From Symbiodinium natans (Eukaryota; Sar; Dinophyceae; Suessiales; Symbiodiniaceae): 64,000 nt of DNA. Shown here piece after piece: positions 46,060-56,515 of the stretch (positions within the stretch are counted from its first letter, which is position 1; the number at the start of each line of letters is the position of its first letter). A program made the translations under genes and the position numbers. The DNA is taken from the NCBI GenBank assembly GCA_905221605.1, contig CAJNDS010000034.1, positions 60,001-124,000 on the forward strand, written 5' to 3'. Under the pieces are notes generated by a model that saw only the letters and a list, made by a program, of their open reading frames with translations, was not told the origin of the DNA and searched no databases.

Positions 46060-48775
46060 TTCTTCGCTCCTGGATGTCTTCCAGGGAAAGACATTGCAAT
46101 TCTCAGCGAACGTGTAACACGACAGTCGCACCTGCGGTGGAGACTCCGACTCCGACTCGGACGATGAGCTTGTTGATGAAATTATGGTGGCCTCCCACCC
46201 CAGCAGAACCAAATCACCCCAACTTGTTTCATGAGAGAAGCCCTCATCCCAGCTGCCATTGCCCCCGAAAGAGTTGAGCTCATGCCAGGACGCCTCGTCG
46301 CTTCTCTTTCGAGCTCGGAGCGGTGGCCTCAGGCACAGACAGGCGTTCGACTTGCAAGTAGCGGCTGCGACCATGTCCAGACATGAGCAGGTCAAAGAAG
46401 CTGGGGGAGCTAGCCGTTGATTTTTCTTTCCCTTCTTGCCTGCTCCCTTCGCGTCCGGGCTCCACTCATTCCAGTTTTCCTGGAGGCATCACTCCAAAAA
46501 AAACAGAAAGGCTGCCAGAAAATCACATCGTCACAAGGTCATAAGTCGCTAGAGTAGGCTCAGTAGGCTAATAGGAGGCCCTCTCACCGTGTCTGCATAT
46601 GATGTGTTCATATGTGTTCTGCATGCGTCTGCCCTTGTGCCTCCCAACCACGCCATTCACTCCAGGACTTGCCTGTCCAGCGCTGGGGCTCCCAATCTGC
46701 CCAGTTTCCTTTGCCTTCCTCTTCCCAGGCCCAGCCCGCCTCCCAGTCCTCCCACTGCGGCCTCTCCTGTGGCTTTGCTTGCCGCTTTGCTTCCTGGCCC
46801 GTGCCTGGGCTCGTGCCTCCTCGCCTGCCCTTTGCCTGTCCTTGCCAAGCCTCTTGCCAGTGAGCTTGAGCTTGGGGCTGAGCTGGGCCAGCTGGGCCAG
46901 CAGCTGGGCGAGATGGCTGCGACTGTTGCGGGCCTGGGCGACCTTGACTCTGTGGGTGCTGTGGGTGCTGTGGGTGCTGTGGGTGCTGTGGGTGCTGTGG
47001 GTGCTGTGGGTGCTGTGGGTGCTGTGGGTGCTGTGGGTGCTGTGGGTGCTGGGCCATGGTAGATGACTGCACATTCTGCAGGGCTTTCTGAAAGACCTTC
47101 GAGCGCCGCCCCTGCTGGGCTGTGGGAGCAGCATCAGGGCTTTCCCGCTGCCAGGACAATCCGGGCTGAAAGATCGGTGCTTCTGCCGAGAGCTTCTTTT
47201 TGGTTGGGTCTGCAGGAGGGCCCGGAGGTTCCCGTAGCACGGCTGGAGGTGGCACGTCCGGCCTCGAAGATGCTCCAGGTAACGCTTCAGTGATCTTCGG
47301 ACTTCACTCACACTTCACTCACACGGCGCACTCACCTGGCGACAGCAAGAAACTGAGTTTCGGACGGGCGGGGTCTTGAGCTCCCCGTCCACTCAGGCCA
47401 TGGTCGCCCAGGCACTGCACGGGGCTGGATGCGAGATGGCCAACTTGGCCGCGGCGGCGCATCGTCCAACGGGTTTGGCCCCAAGCGACTCTTCCGAGCC
47501 TGCGCCCCATCCAAAGGCTCTCAAAGGCTCTCGAACCGAAAGCACATGATGACATACTGACTACAGCTGACTACGGACCTCCAAGGTTTCCGCCAGCATG
47601 GCCGCCTGCACCCTGACGGGAAAAATCAACCGGGATTCTGCCGTGTCCCTCCCAAGCTTGGAAAGAAGCTAATGTGCCCCCGTGCCCATTCAGGCCTGCC
47701 AGCTATGACCTGCATGGTGGTCGCTTGCCGAACGGCGTGGCGGCTCCTGGCAATAAATATCTGCCATCTCAGAAACCTGACCACAAGCGGATCATGCGGA
47801 TCTCTCCAGCCTGCCCTCGTCCGATTGCACTGCGGGCTGCTGTTGCATGGGCTCCTGACCCCAAGGCTGCGACCCTATGATGCTCCATGATCCAAACGGT
47901 CTCCATAAGCCACAAGCCCTGCGGTGTCCAAGCCTCCGCACCCACCGAGAAATCCAACGTTTCCTCCTTGTGCAAAACAGAGAAAGACTTGAGCAAACCT
48001 AGCATCGCAGCATGCGGGGAGCGCTGCTTCTCCCGGCCTCATATGCATTCGGCATCTTGTCAAGAGGCTCCTCACCTGGGGATCCGTAGCACTACGTAGG
48101 ACTTTGTAGCACCATCTGCGAGGCCGTACGACAGACATGACAGCAGGCGGGGCCACGGCAGCCAAAGCTTATTGCCACCAATGGCAAGGAAAGGAACCTG
48201 CAGCACAGGCAAACAAGTTGCAGGGCCCTCTCATCCAGAAAACACTCGTCGCGCCTGTTGCCCTGCTGCCTCATTTGCGTGGCCGTAGGTGTTTCCAGGT
48301 GCTCTGCACGTGACGGTGGCGCATCCACCGTCTGCGGATAGTTGTCCGCTATCGCTGATTCGACCGCAGCCAACAGAGCAGCTCCCTGCAGGTTCCGGTC
48401 CAAGTTGAACTCCTGCAGGCAGATGAACGCAAGCACAAAAGCACCGAAGCACCCAGCGAGGGTCAACGTAGCCTAGCGACAGCCTAAGCAGCCCGCCTCC
48501 ACAAGCTCGGTGAAGCTTTTCGTGGAACCGTGTGCAGGCACAGGGCTGGGTGCTTCCGACACCTCCGGAGACTCCGGAAGTCCCGACTGCGATCGCTCCT
48601 CCTCCTCCTCCTGCTCCTCCTGCTTCCCATCATCAGGCTCCTCATTGTCATCATCATCTACCATGTCGGCCCAACTCGCAGAATTCCCTCGAGTCCGCTG
48701 TGGAGGCATGATCGGGGTCATCGGGGTCGGCGGCTGCGAAATCCGTGGCGGCTCGCTTGTGGGAGAGACTGCCAA
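46060..48775 (-). CDS. Low-complexity Trp-rich protein with QHP repeat and acidic exon (exons partly placed)
   Basis: No known enzyme domain. An exon at about 48480-48760 encodes PPTPMTPIMPPQRTRGNSAS, then SWADMVDDDDNEEPDD and a Glu-rich run, then STKSFTELVE; an ATG lies at the MTPIMPPQ position. A segment at about 46600-47255 encodes a run of about 11 Gln-His-Pro units (46951-47050), then Gln/Ala/Pro-rich sequence and a Trp-rich end (GNWADWEPQRWTGKSWSEW). A third segment at about 46400-46485 (ENWNEWSPDAKGAGKKGKKN) continues the Trp style. A fourth at about 46140-46310 has ETSWGDLVLLGWEA and a Ser/Glu repeat. A further possible exon (QGAALLAAVESAIADNYPQT) lies at 48270-48430. Joins were not proved. 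The whole looks intrinsically disordered, and a binding or scaffold role is only a guess. Confidence 0.5.
46943..47050. repeat. 9-bp tandem repeat, about 12 units
   Basis: GTGGGTGCT-type units on the plus strand that read as Gln-His-Pro in the minus-strand frame. The unit is a multiple of three, so length changes would keep the frame. Confidence 0.95.
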
Positions 48776-48829
48776 GTCCGTGGAGGAGCTTCGGTGAATC
48801 GGCTCCTCGGGCCTCAGACTAGCACTTTA

Positions 48830-49140
48830 GGCTGTGGAGACTGCAGAGATCGTGCGAGCACTCAGAGCAAACCCAAGGCTGAGAGTGCTACGCAGGAGGT
48901 TCTGGAACGCTCCCATCATCTGGCTCATCTTGCACGTTTCTTGCTTGCGGTCTTCCTGCAAACTCACATTGCAGGCCGTGTCACCAGCAGAGGCTACTGA
49001 GGCCGCGGCCTTTCTCGTTGACCGCCACTGTGAAACTTACAAGTGTGCCAACGGTCCACTTTCCGGCGTAGTCCTGGAGGCCGGAAGTGACCGCGGCTTT
49101 CATTTCAAACGAGCATGCCAAGTCAGCGCAACCGCAAGAA
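48830..49140 (-). CDS. Possible cold-shock-domain exon and following exon
   Basis: A minus-strand segment at 49020-49130 encodes GLQDYAGKWTVGTLVSFTVA then VNEKGR, which resembles the last strands of a cold-shock domain (G-x-x-V-x-F-x-V-x-x-x-x-K-G-R). The next segment down, 48840-48955 (MSQMMGAFQNLLRSTLSLGF), follows an AG acceptor. They lie just upstream of the acidic exon at 48.5-48.8 kb and could be the 5' part of the same gene, which would suggest nucleic-acid binding. The N-terminal half of the domain was not found. Confidence 0.3.
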
Positions 49141-51477
49141 GGCGGCTGAGAACGGGGCGCCATGTACGACATGAATGTCCCTGGAATAGACACTTGAAAG
49201 CTCTAGGCACTTGATGAACCCATACCTCGCCAAGGTTGTACGGCTTTTTTGGACAACGGCATCCACGAGCTCATGACGTGGAAAGCTGGGGCGCGCGCAT
49301 GTCACCCACACTCTTTATCCTTCCAACATAACGCCGCGTCTCGTCGCCGTCGCTCGACCTCGACAAATCTGCAAAAAGAACGCAGAGCCGTGCCGAGTCC
49401 CACATTGCCGCACCGATCCGCACTGCCATCAATGAGACAAATCTCAGCCCGCCACATCTCTGGCATTGGGTTCATAAGCGGCTATAAGCGGCTAGGTCTC
49501 GTGTGAGGGGTTCTTGCTGGTAACTTTAGCATTGAAGTGTGGGCGAGATTGCCATTCAAGGTTTGGGGATGACTTGGGCATCTGCTGAGCAAGGGTTGCC
49601 ATGGCAGGTCGCGCAGAAAGTCGCGCCCTCGCCTACGGACATGAATGGTCTTCTGGACCTCGCGGGAGTCTGGGTGAGTTCTGCAGATGCTGACGTCCAC
49701 GTCCGAAGACGCGAACAATAATGAGCTGGGAATCGTGCTGAACAACCGCTGCGGCTGGAAGTTGCAATTCAGATTTTGGAAAGGGCTGTTGGCGGACTGT
49801 GCAATTTCGGACTGTGGCTCCCACATGCGATCAATCATGATACCCAGTTGGGGGTTTTTTTGCCACCAGCCTGGATTGACTGCACCACTGCAGGGCTAGT
49901 CGAGGTCGTTAGGACACAGGCATTATGGGATACAAGGCGACGGACAAGGTTTTCGTTCGTCTTGCCTGGCTTTGCAGGCTTGTCTCCCTTCCATTTGTTG
50001 TTTGCTGACTGTGTGCCCAGGTATTCTGGACTCACTGACTCACTGATGTCTCACTGATGGAGGATCGAGATCATGGTGAGCTTGCATCAAGTGCCAAAGT
50101 CTTGCCAACGGCCTCATAAGTCGAGGGTTCATGCACCATCATGCACCACCCTCCACTCATCAGCTGACCGACGAACATGGACAACTGCTGTCCTCGTGAA
50201 AGTCATCTGAGAAGCTTTCGTCACTCATCAATTGCCTGTCTTGCCACCAGTGCCAAGGCAAAGCAGAGATGGGCACTACGCCACCGTGCGAAACTGTGCG
50301 CACATTGCGCGCAGGTCAATCCGGCCAGAAGCACGGCACACCGACGGAAACGGCAAGGTTTTCCACCTGCGGCTCCAAGTGCCACTAGGCCCCCCTCAAG
50401 TCTGAGTCGGGCTGCGCTCTCTGTGTGCCTCGAGGGCTAGCGCGTGCACGGCGGAAGCGAGAAATTCCGACTCACCGACGAAGCCGTCCTTCCGTGTTCA
50501 GACACCACACAGGACCTTTAAAGGCAGCTCCTTGCCGATTCCACGCCCCAAAGCACCCCTATCTTTCACGGGGCTTCTTCTGGGGAGAGGGCCCCGTCCA
50601 AGTCCATCCGCTTGAGCCTTGGGAGGCGGCGACAAGCGGAGGCAGCGGGGGAAAGCGGGGGAGGGGGGGCAGCAATCAGCACCTGCTCGATGCTGCTCAA
50701 GACGAATTAAGAGACCAGGGCTGAGGCAGGTTGGAGGCCAGGGTCTCAGACCGAGATTGTAGATGAGTACAGCACCTTAGTGTGTGCACCAAGAAACTAG
50801 GGATAATCAGGCAAACTCGGGCTCTTTCCAGAGGGTGAACTCTGCCACAAACCCAGCGCTGGACTGCTCGGCAACTCGGAGTGCTGTGGCCTGGAGACGC
50901 CGACTCCCTAACAGCCCATAAGAAGCCCCCACATGCCAGCAAATCCTGCAAAACACCACCCAGCAGCACCTTGTGCTTGTCCAGCTGTGGTTGCAGCTCC
51001 TTCAACACCGCCGTAACCTCGTCTGCAGGCCACGGGGAACTTCTGGGCCTTCTGCGAACTGGGGGGCATGACATCAATCGCCCGTTCTGCTTCATGAAGG
51101 AAGCTTTGTCCCAGATGTACCTTGCAACATGCAGCATGAAACAAGCACATTCTGGTCCAAACGTGCTGAAAAATCCTGACTGGACTCCCTGCCTGCTGGA
51201 AGAGGCTCACAACCTGACCAAGCGCGCGGGCACTCCTTTCCTTCTGAACCCTAATCAGAATTTTCCAATCAGAACCAGAAACGTCTGCTGGCAGCGATCT
51301 TGGGTGCCTGCGAGTGATTGCGCCAAGACGTCCGGAAAGGCCACGAGGTGCGCCAGCACCAACTCCTTCGCTTCGCTTGGCTCTGTTCGTCAGAGTTTGT
51401 CACTAGGAGAGAGACTCTTAAACTAAACCACTATTGAGTTACTAGATTATGCAACTAAAATTATGATTGAACTACTA

Positions 51478-51993
51478 CTAACGTACTCTCTCAACTACTC
51501 TCAAAATTGCTGGTGGTTCTTGGGATCGCTCCTCAACCTCCTCCAGGTCGAGGCCTTCGTCCCGTGGAGCGTCGCGGGCCAGGACCAGGGTATCCTTTGC
51601 GGAGTGGACGACTCGCCACGCGAATCTGTGGAAATTTGTGCTAATGTGTGGCATTTGTTTGTCAGGCTCTTGTGGGCTACCGGGACTTGACGCTGCTAAA
51701 ACTTCCGAAAGCACGTAAGACGTAAGTCGAGAGCCCAGACGAGACTGACGGACTCCAAATGCTGACCTCATCTGTGTTGCAAGGGTGGTCATGAAGATGC
51801 CAAGGCATGCAGCATCCTTTCTGAATTCCAGTGACTTCCGAAGCTGCAAGAACACGGTGCGAGTCTTCTGGGTCCTAGGCCGGATTGGAAAGCCTTCGGC
51901 ACAGGCACCACTGCAAAGATCTAAAGTGGACGCCAGATCATGCTTGACAGCCTCCAACTTGTCTTGAAGCTCTCCCCGCTGCCACGCTGCCAC
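51478..51993 (-). CDS. Unidentified 171-codon open frame
   Basis: Open frame with a charged, helix-prone composition (VFLQLRKSLEFRKDAACLGI; LDLEEVEERSQEPP near the end). No domain recognised. It may be one long exon or a decayed element. Confidence 0.25.
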   Translation of the reverse strand: MAAWQRGELQDKLEAVKHDLASTLDLCSGACAEGFPIRPRTQKTRTVFLQLRKSLEFRKDAACLGIFMTTLATQMRSAFGVRQSRLGSRLTSYVLSEVLAASSPGSPQEPDKQMPHISTNFHRFAWRVVHSAKDTLVLARDAPRDEGLDLEEVEERSQEPPAILRVVERVR

Positions 51994-53165
51994 ATCATGC
52001 GCGCCTGGGCAGTTGACACAACCCGTGATTGTGTGCCATCTGCAAACAGCAGGAAACCTTCCAAGATACCATGAGTCGCCAGCTTCTGATCCTTGCCACT
52101 ACATCTAGGAGCTTCGCGATGTATATAATCGAATTATGGGCAGCAGGCTGCAGCAAACTGCCTTCTGCCCATGGCTGCGCTGCGAAGGCAGGTTCTCGTG
52201 CTTCGCACGTTGTCTGTCTGATGGCACGCCAATGCCAAGGCACCGCCAAGCCCCGACAAAAGCCCGAGACATGTCTTGGGCACCCGCCAAGTGAGCCCTG
52301 CTTCGCAGCTTGGTGCCTGGCACAAGCTGCGCAGTGTGCGCTGCGCTATGCCGCGAATGCCAGTGTGCCAGGGGAGCACCAGCTGCTTCACTCTGGAAGA
52401 CGTGGCCAGCAGCACGCAGATATGGCAGCATCCCTTACGGTATCTCGCGCTGCACGGCCCGGGTTGCCATGGGTTGCCTCACTGCAAACTTCGAGCGTAG
52501 CACTATGACTGGGAGAACATGGCAGAAGGAGAAAGCTGTGGATGCAGCCCGCAGGAGAGCTCGCAAGGCCACCTCATCCATCGTCGGATTTGAGCTCGCA
52601 TCATCAAGCATCGTCTAGCAGCATTCCAGCATGCCTTACCCTGAGATCGCCCAAATATATCCTCAGGCTGGGGCGACTAGAGGATGTCGGCTCGGGTCGT
52701 CAGTTTCGCCCGAGGTCATTGCCAAAGGTTCAAGTATCTAAACTCAGTCGGGCCGACGTTTGAAGCATGTGCTACGTTCGTTCTCAACAAAAAACACCTG
52801 ATCAAGTCCTTGCCGCTTTGCTGCGGTCTTTAGATGTCCTCTGTTTCGGACGCAGTGCAGCGAAAGCTTTACAAAATCAAATTGCGTTCTGCCTGCGTGC
52901 CGTCATGTCTTGAGGAGCTGCTGCAGGTTCTGGATTCTTTGCAATCAATCAGCGAATTATCATCTGTCAAGGCTTGCCGCAAGATTGTCCAACAAGTTTT
53001 CAGCATTTATTCGCCTGCACCCTGCTTCTGCCGATCTGTGAAACACCACGCACATCCCTAGTCCTCTCCGAAACAGGAGCTCCACAAGTCCTGCCAACCA
53101 ATGCACAATCTTGCTGACCAAGGCGGCAAGACATGCAACTGTCGAGATACTCTTCCCTGAACTCC

Positions 53166-53265
53166 CTGCATGTCCGTACAGAAGTTGTTCGGCGTGGGAG
53201 GCGGCTCTTCGTCCACCCGTATGACATCTCGAGGATCAACAAGAGCCCACTTAGCGCAGGCTGCC
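53166..53265 (-). CDS. Unidentified exon-like segment
   Basis: Encodes ALVDPRDVIRVDEEPPPTPN and NNFCTDMQ. It has a clean reading frame with a possible donor at its lower end, but no family was recognised. Confidence 0.25.
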
Positions 53266-54106
53266 ATGTTACAGATGCTGTGATTGGTTTCGGGCTTAGG
53301 GCGTTTCGGGATACCTGGTCTACGTTACGCGGCTCCACATATGGCTTCAGATAGGTCTGCAGACGAAGCCAACACGAAAAGGATGTCGAAGCAGACATCC
53401 TGGTTGATGAAAACTAGTGTTACAACCGCACTGCGAAGAATAAACTCAGCAAAAAACTGTAATAGTTGTATCAACTGTTCTCTACCCGGTGTTGATACGT
53501 CTCGTAAGAACAAATAGTCTAGGCAGACGTTTGGGGTTTTTTCGGGCTTTCGGCTTTGGGTTGAAGGGCTTCGCGGATCTAGAGTTTGGCCCGAAGGAAT
53601 GACCGAAACACGACACCAATCGACGGACCATTTGGGCCCCGTAGTGAAGTTTGGGGGCTCAGCGCAGGATGCGTACAGGGGCTCTTTGTTCTGTTCTGCA
53701 CTGCTCTGACAAAGCAATTTGAGGACTTCACCGGGTCAAAGAGCCGGGGGCCACGAGAGGCGCAAAGAGTCGGCTCCTGACGTCCAAACATTCTCGCTCC
53801 TCTCGTGGAAATTTGCCCAACTCCATACGCAAGTCTCTTTCTCACATTCGCTCCCTCAGCTTCCTTGCCTCCGCTATGTTGGAGAGGTTTCTGCGAAACT
53901 CTTTTGTAGTCCTTCACAGCAGATCGCCGGGCGCTTCTGAGCTGCACTTTGGACGCTCGAAACTACATCTTCGACCCCCCAAGCATCAGAAGCTGCACTA
54001 GGAGCAGCTACCTTTCCCCTTAGGTGCTGAACGCACGAGCCTGATGGCCGATATCAAGCCAACGCAATAGTAGAATACAATAAACCAATATGTACATATG
54101 CGTGTG

Positions 54107-54125
54107 TATATATATATATATATAC
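54107..54125. repeat. (TA)n run
   Basis: Short perfect TA run in an AT-rich context. Confidence 0.85.
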
Positions 54126-54602
54126 AAATATGTTTTGGTCATGCTTGAACTCTAAGGCTTCAAGGGCCACCAGTCAGAATGAGGATCTCACAACAACCAA
54201 GTTTCGACGGTCGACGATACCCCTGCGATCCCAAAGCTCCAAAAACCCCTCACGAATCCACGTTACCAAGGCCGAGCTTAAGTGGGAAAGCTTCGAGAGG
54301 ATCATGTGGATAGTTCTCTGAATTAGGGTCCCGTTTGGCGGGTGTCCCTTTTTTTGGTACGTTATGTATTATATTTTATGCTTTGATCAGTAATGACTGA
54401 TGCCCGTCGACTTAGCAGGAGGCTCATGAGGCTGCTTGCAGGCGTGCCCAAAATAATATAGGAGTCCCAGAACTTTTAAAAGCGGACCGTTATTCGCCTA
54501 TTATTAGCTAGAACGCTTCACTGTTGGACAAAGGGGACTGCCTCTTCGTGGCAATGAGAAACACATGGTACACCTTGGCATGCAGGATGCACCTGTCAGA
54601 AG

Positions 54603-56316
54603 TCAGCAAACGACCTCTAGACATGTGTGGACAAAACCTAGGCAACACGACACTTGGATCAGAGCACCCTGTAGTTCCAGGTCATGGCTAAAGACCAAGG
54701 GCCCAACCCACAGCACAAAAGAGAGGAGCGTCGCAATGCCAACAAGGGCGCCGAGCCTAAGCATCCACTGGCAATATCGTGCCAAGTTTGATAAACTTTC
54801 ATCGGTTGTGCGTGCCAGGTAGCGCTATGAGAGCGTAAAAGACGGGCTGCAACGCACCGCTGCTCACGTGGATCATGCCATCCACAGCCAACTGGCACAG
54901 AAAGCACAGGAAAGTCGCATGAGTACAAGTCCGCATGTCCTTTGGGCTTTGCCCGTCTTGGTCGGGCCGCGTATCTTAACAGGGTCGAGTCTGGTCCAAC
55001 CCTCTCAGGCCTCGAAGTTCTCGCTGTTGAGGAACCAGAAACTGCCAGTTTTCGTTCGGTTGTCAAACGGAAGATGCCAGCAACCAAAGCATGCACAAAG
55101 CAACACCAGGCAAGGGCACAGAACCGGCAAGACCATCATAGCCAAGCAGAGGACCTTGCAGCATATTCTGACAAGGAGTCAAAACACAAAATGAGCCGCG
55201 GCTGAGAAAAGACAGCTTTCCCAGGCGGCGGCCGAGGTGACAAAGCCGAAAAAGAAGTGGTAGTTGCGCTGCCCGACACCTCGATGACACGAGTGGCACA
55301 CCCCCGACAAGGCCATGAGTCTACAGCACGGGCAAGAAACTTTCGTGTTTGGGCAAGAAGCAATTGTTGACAAAAGGACAGTGGTGGTCGTACCTGCAAA
55401 GCAGGCATCAGAGTCAGATGCTACCCGGCACTTCGCCTAGTGGGGCACCGCAAGACACAGTTGTCGCAGTCTGGACAGTGAGAGGAGCGCGGCGGTCTAC
55501 AGGCAGGACAGCTACACAGCACACAGAGGTCGAACACGATTCATACTGCGACTTACTGTTATCACGATTACTTGCAGTAGGACTGCTGTTACTGCTGAGT
55601 CACTGATACTTGTGTTCAGTTACTGTTGTTGCGAGTATAACTGGTAATCTTGTGGCTACAGCCACGGCCTGATGATTCGGCACGTCCGGCACCATCTGTA
55701 GCCACGACCTGGCGAGCGGAATGATGCCCGTTTGTTCTATTTGGAAGAGGAGAAAGGAGTGTCCACGCCCAAACCAATGCAACTTCTGGAAATCAGACGG
55801 CAGGGCTTGTGAGTTCCACGGGCAGGTTCCGGCCCCCTCCCCTGGCCCAGAATGTAGTGTTTCGCCAAAAACAGGAATGCCGCGACATGTCTATTGCTGG
55901 CAATTTTTCTTGACACGTGCCTGCCATCCAGTGGAACCGTATCGCTTGCCAGCATATCCTCCAGCAGTGACAACTTGTGCCCTGGTCTCAAAGACAAAAA
56001 CGAAGAGTCGGATTCATGGGCGAAGAAGCTGACTCGCCGAGTCGCAGAAAGCAACAGCACATGTGGCGTCGCAGCTATCAGCACTGGGAAAGGGTTCCTG
56101 ATCTGCACATCTGAGCACCCAGCATATCCAAGCCTCTCCTGCAGCTGCTGAGCTGTCTTGGTCGCGATCACCACCTGCCACGAACGCTTAAGGCTTAAGA
56201 AGCATCCGAGTCCAGATGCTCATGATGCTTGTGGCCCTGCGCGCCTCCCGGCGAGGGATGATACCAGGATCAGAACAACATGTGGCCAGGAGAAAGCCGG
56301 TCGCCATCAGGAATAC
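54603..56316 (-). CDS. DHHC-type protein S-acyltransferase (palmitoyltransferase), internal exons placed
   Basis: Predicted integral membrane enzyme that moves palmitate onto Cys residues of proteins. Exons on the minus strand: one with upper end 56316 encoding a membrane helix and the SDPGIIPRRE motif; 55669-55708, 55449-55496 and 55362-55393; and one with upper end 55279. Joined in phase the middle ones give YRWCRTCRIIRPPRSSHC, then [20 protein letters not shown], then CVGQRNYHFFFGFVTSA: the complete Cys-rich domain with catalytic DHHC, split over four small exons. Donors there are GC (55668), GT (55448) and GC (55361). A later hydrophobic segment at about 54680-54790 (LGALVGIATLLSFVLWVGPL) fits the third membrane helix. 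An exon near 56.1 kb (QLQERLGYAG) may link DPG and the Cys-rich domain. A hydrophobic stretch near 57.05-57.1 kb (DLHLGTLLLILYLGPGL) could be the first helix, so the gene may begin beyond 57 kb. Confidence 0.88.
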
Positions 56317-56427
56317 CTGCTCACGCGGGCACTTCCCCGAAAAGGGGTACTCCTTATACTCTAAAGTAGGGTTTCTTTTTATGGTCTAGTGAATGTACAT
56401 AGGGCTCCATACGGATGCCAGCGCATG

Positions 56428-56515
56428 TGTATATATATATATATACACATTATATATGTACAAACATATTCACATATATATATATATGTATGTATACATG
56501 TAGATATGTGTCACG
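56428..56515. repeat. TA-rich microsatellite cluster
   Basis: Two TATATA runs separated by a CATTATATATG-like linker, close upstream of the DPG-motif exon of the DHHC gene and probably intronic. Confidence 0.85.

Larger units (their letters stand above)
49150..54590. other. Gene-poor stretch with scattered exon-like segments
   Basis: Minus-strand segments of coding-like composition occur at 50940-51035 (DEVTAVLKELQPQLDKHKVL), 51478-51993 (a 171-codon frame) and 53166-53265 (KWALVDPRDVIRVDEEPPPT). None shows a motif I know. A TA run lies at 54107-54125. No complete gene could be built. Confidence 0.35.

Noticed and set aside
46589-47066. Plus-strand frames with Gly-Ala-Val or Leu-Trp-Val repeats
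   Set aside because: They are antisense readings of the 9-bp repeat. The minus strand frame gives a Gln-His-Pro repeat continuous with Trp-rich coding sequence.
52834-53061. Plus-strand 75-codon frame with a leucine-rich helix pattern like a TFIIS N-terminal domain
   Set aside because: The resemblance is only general helix periodicity; no signature residues, no neighbouring exon, and the opposite orientation to the block.
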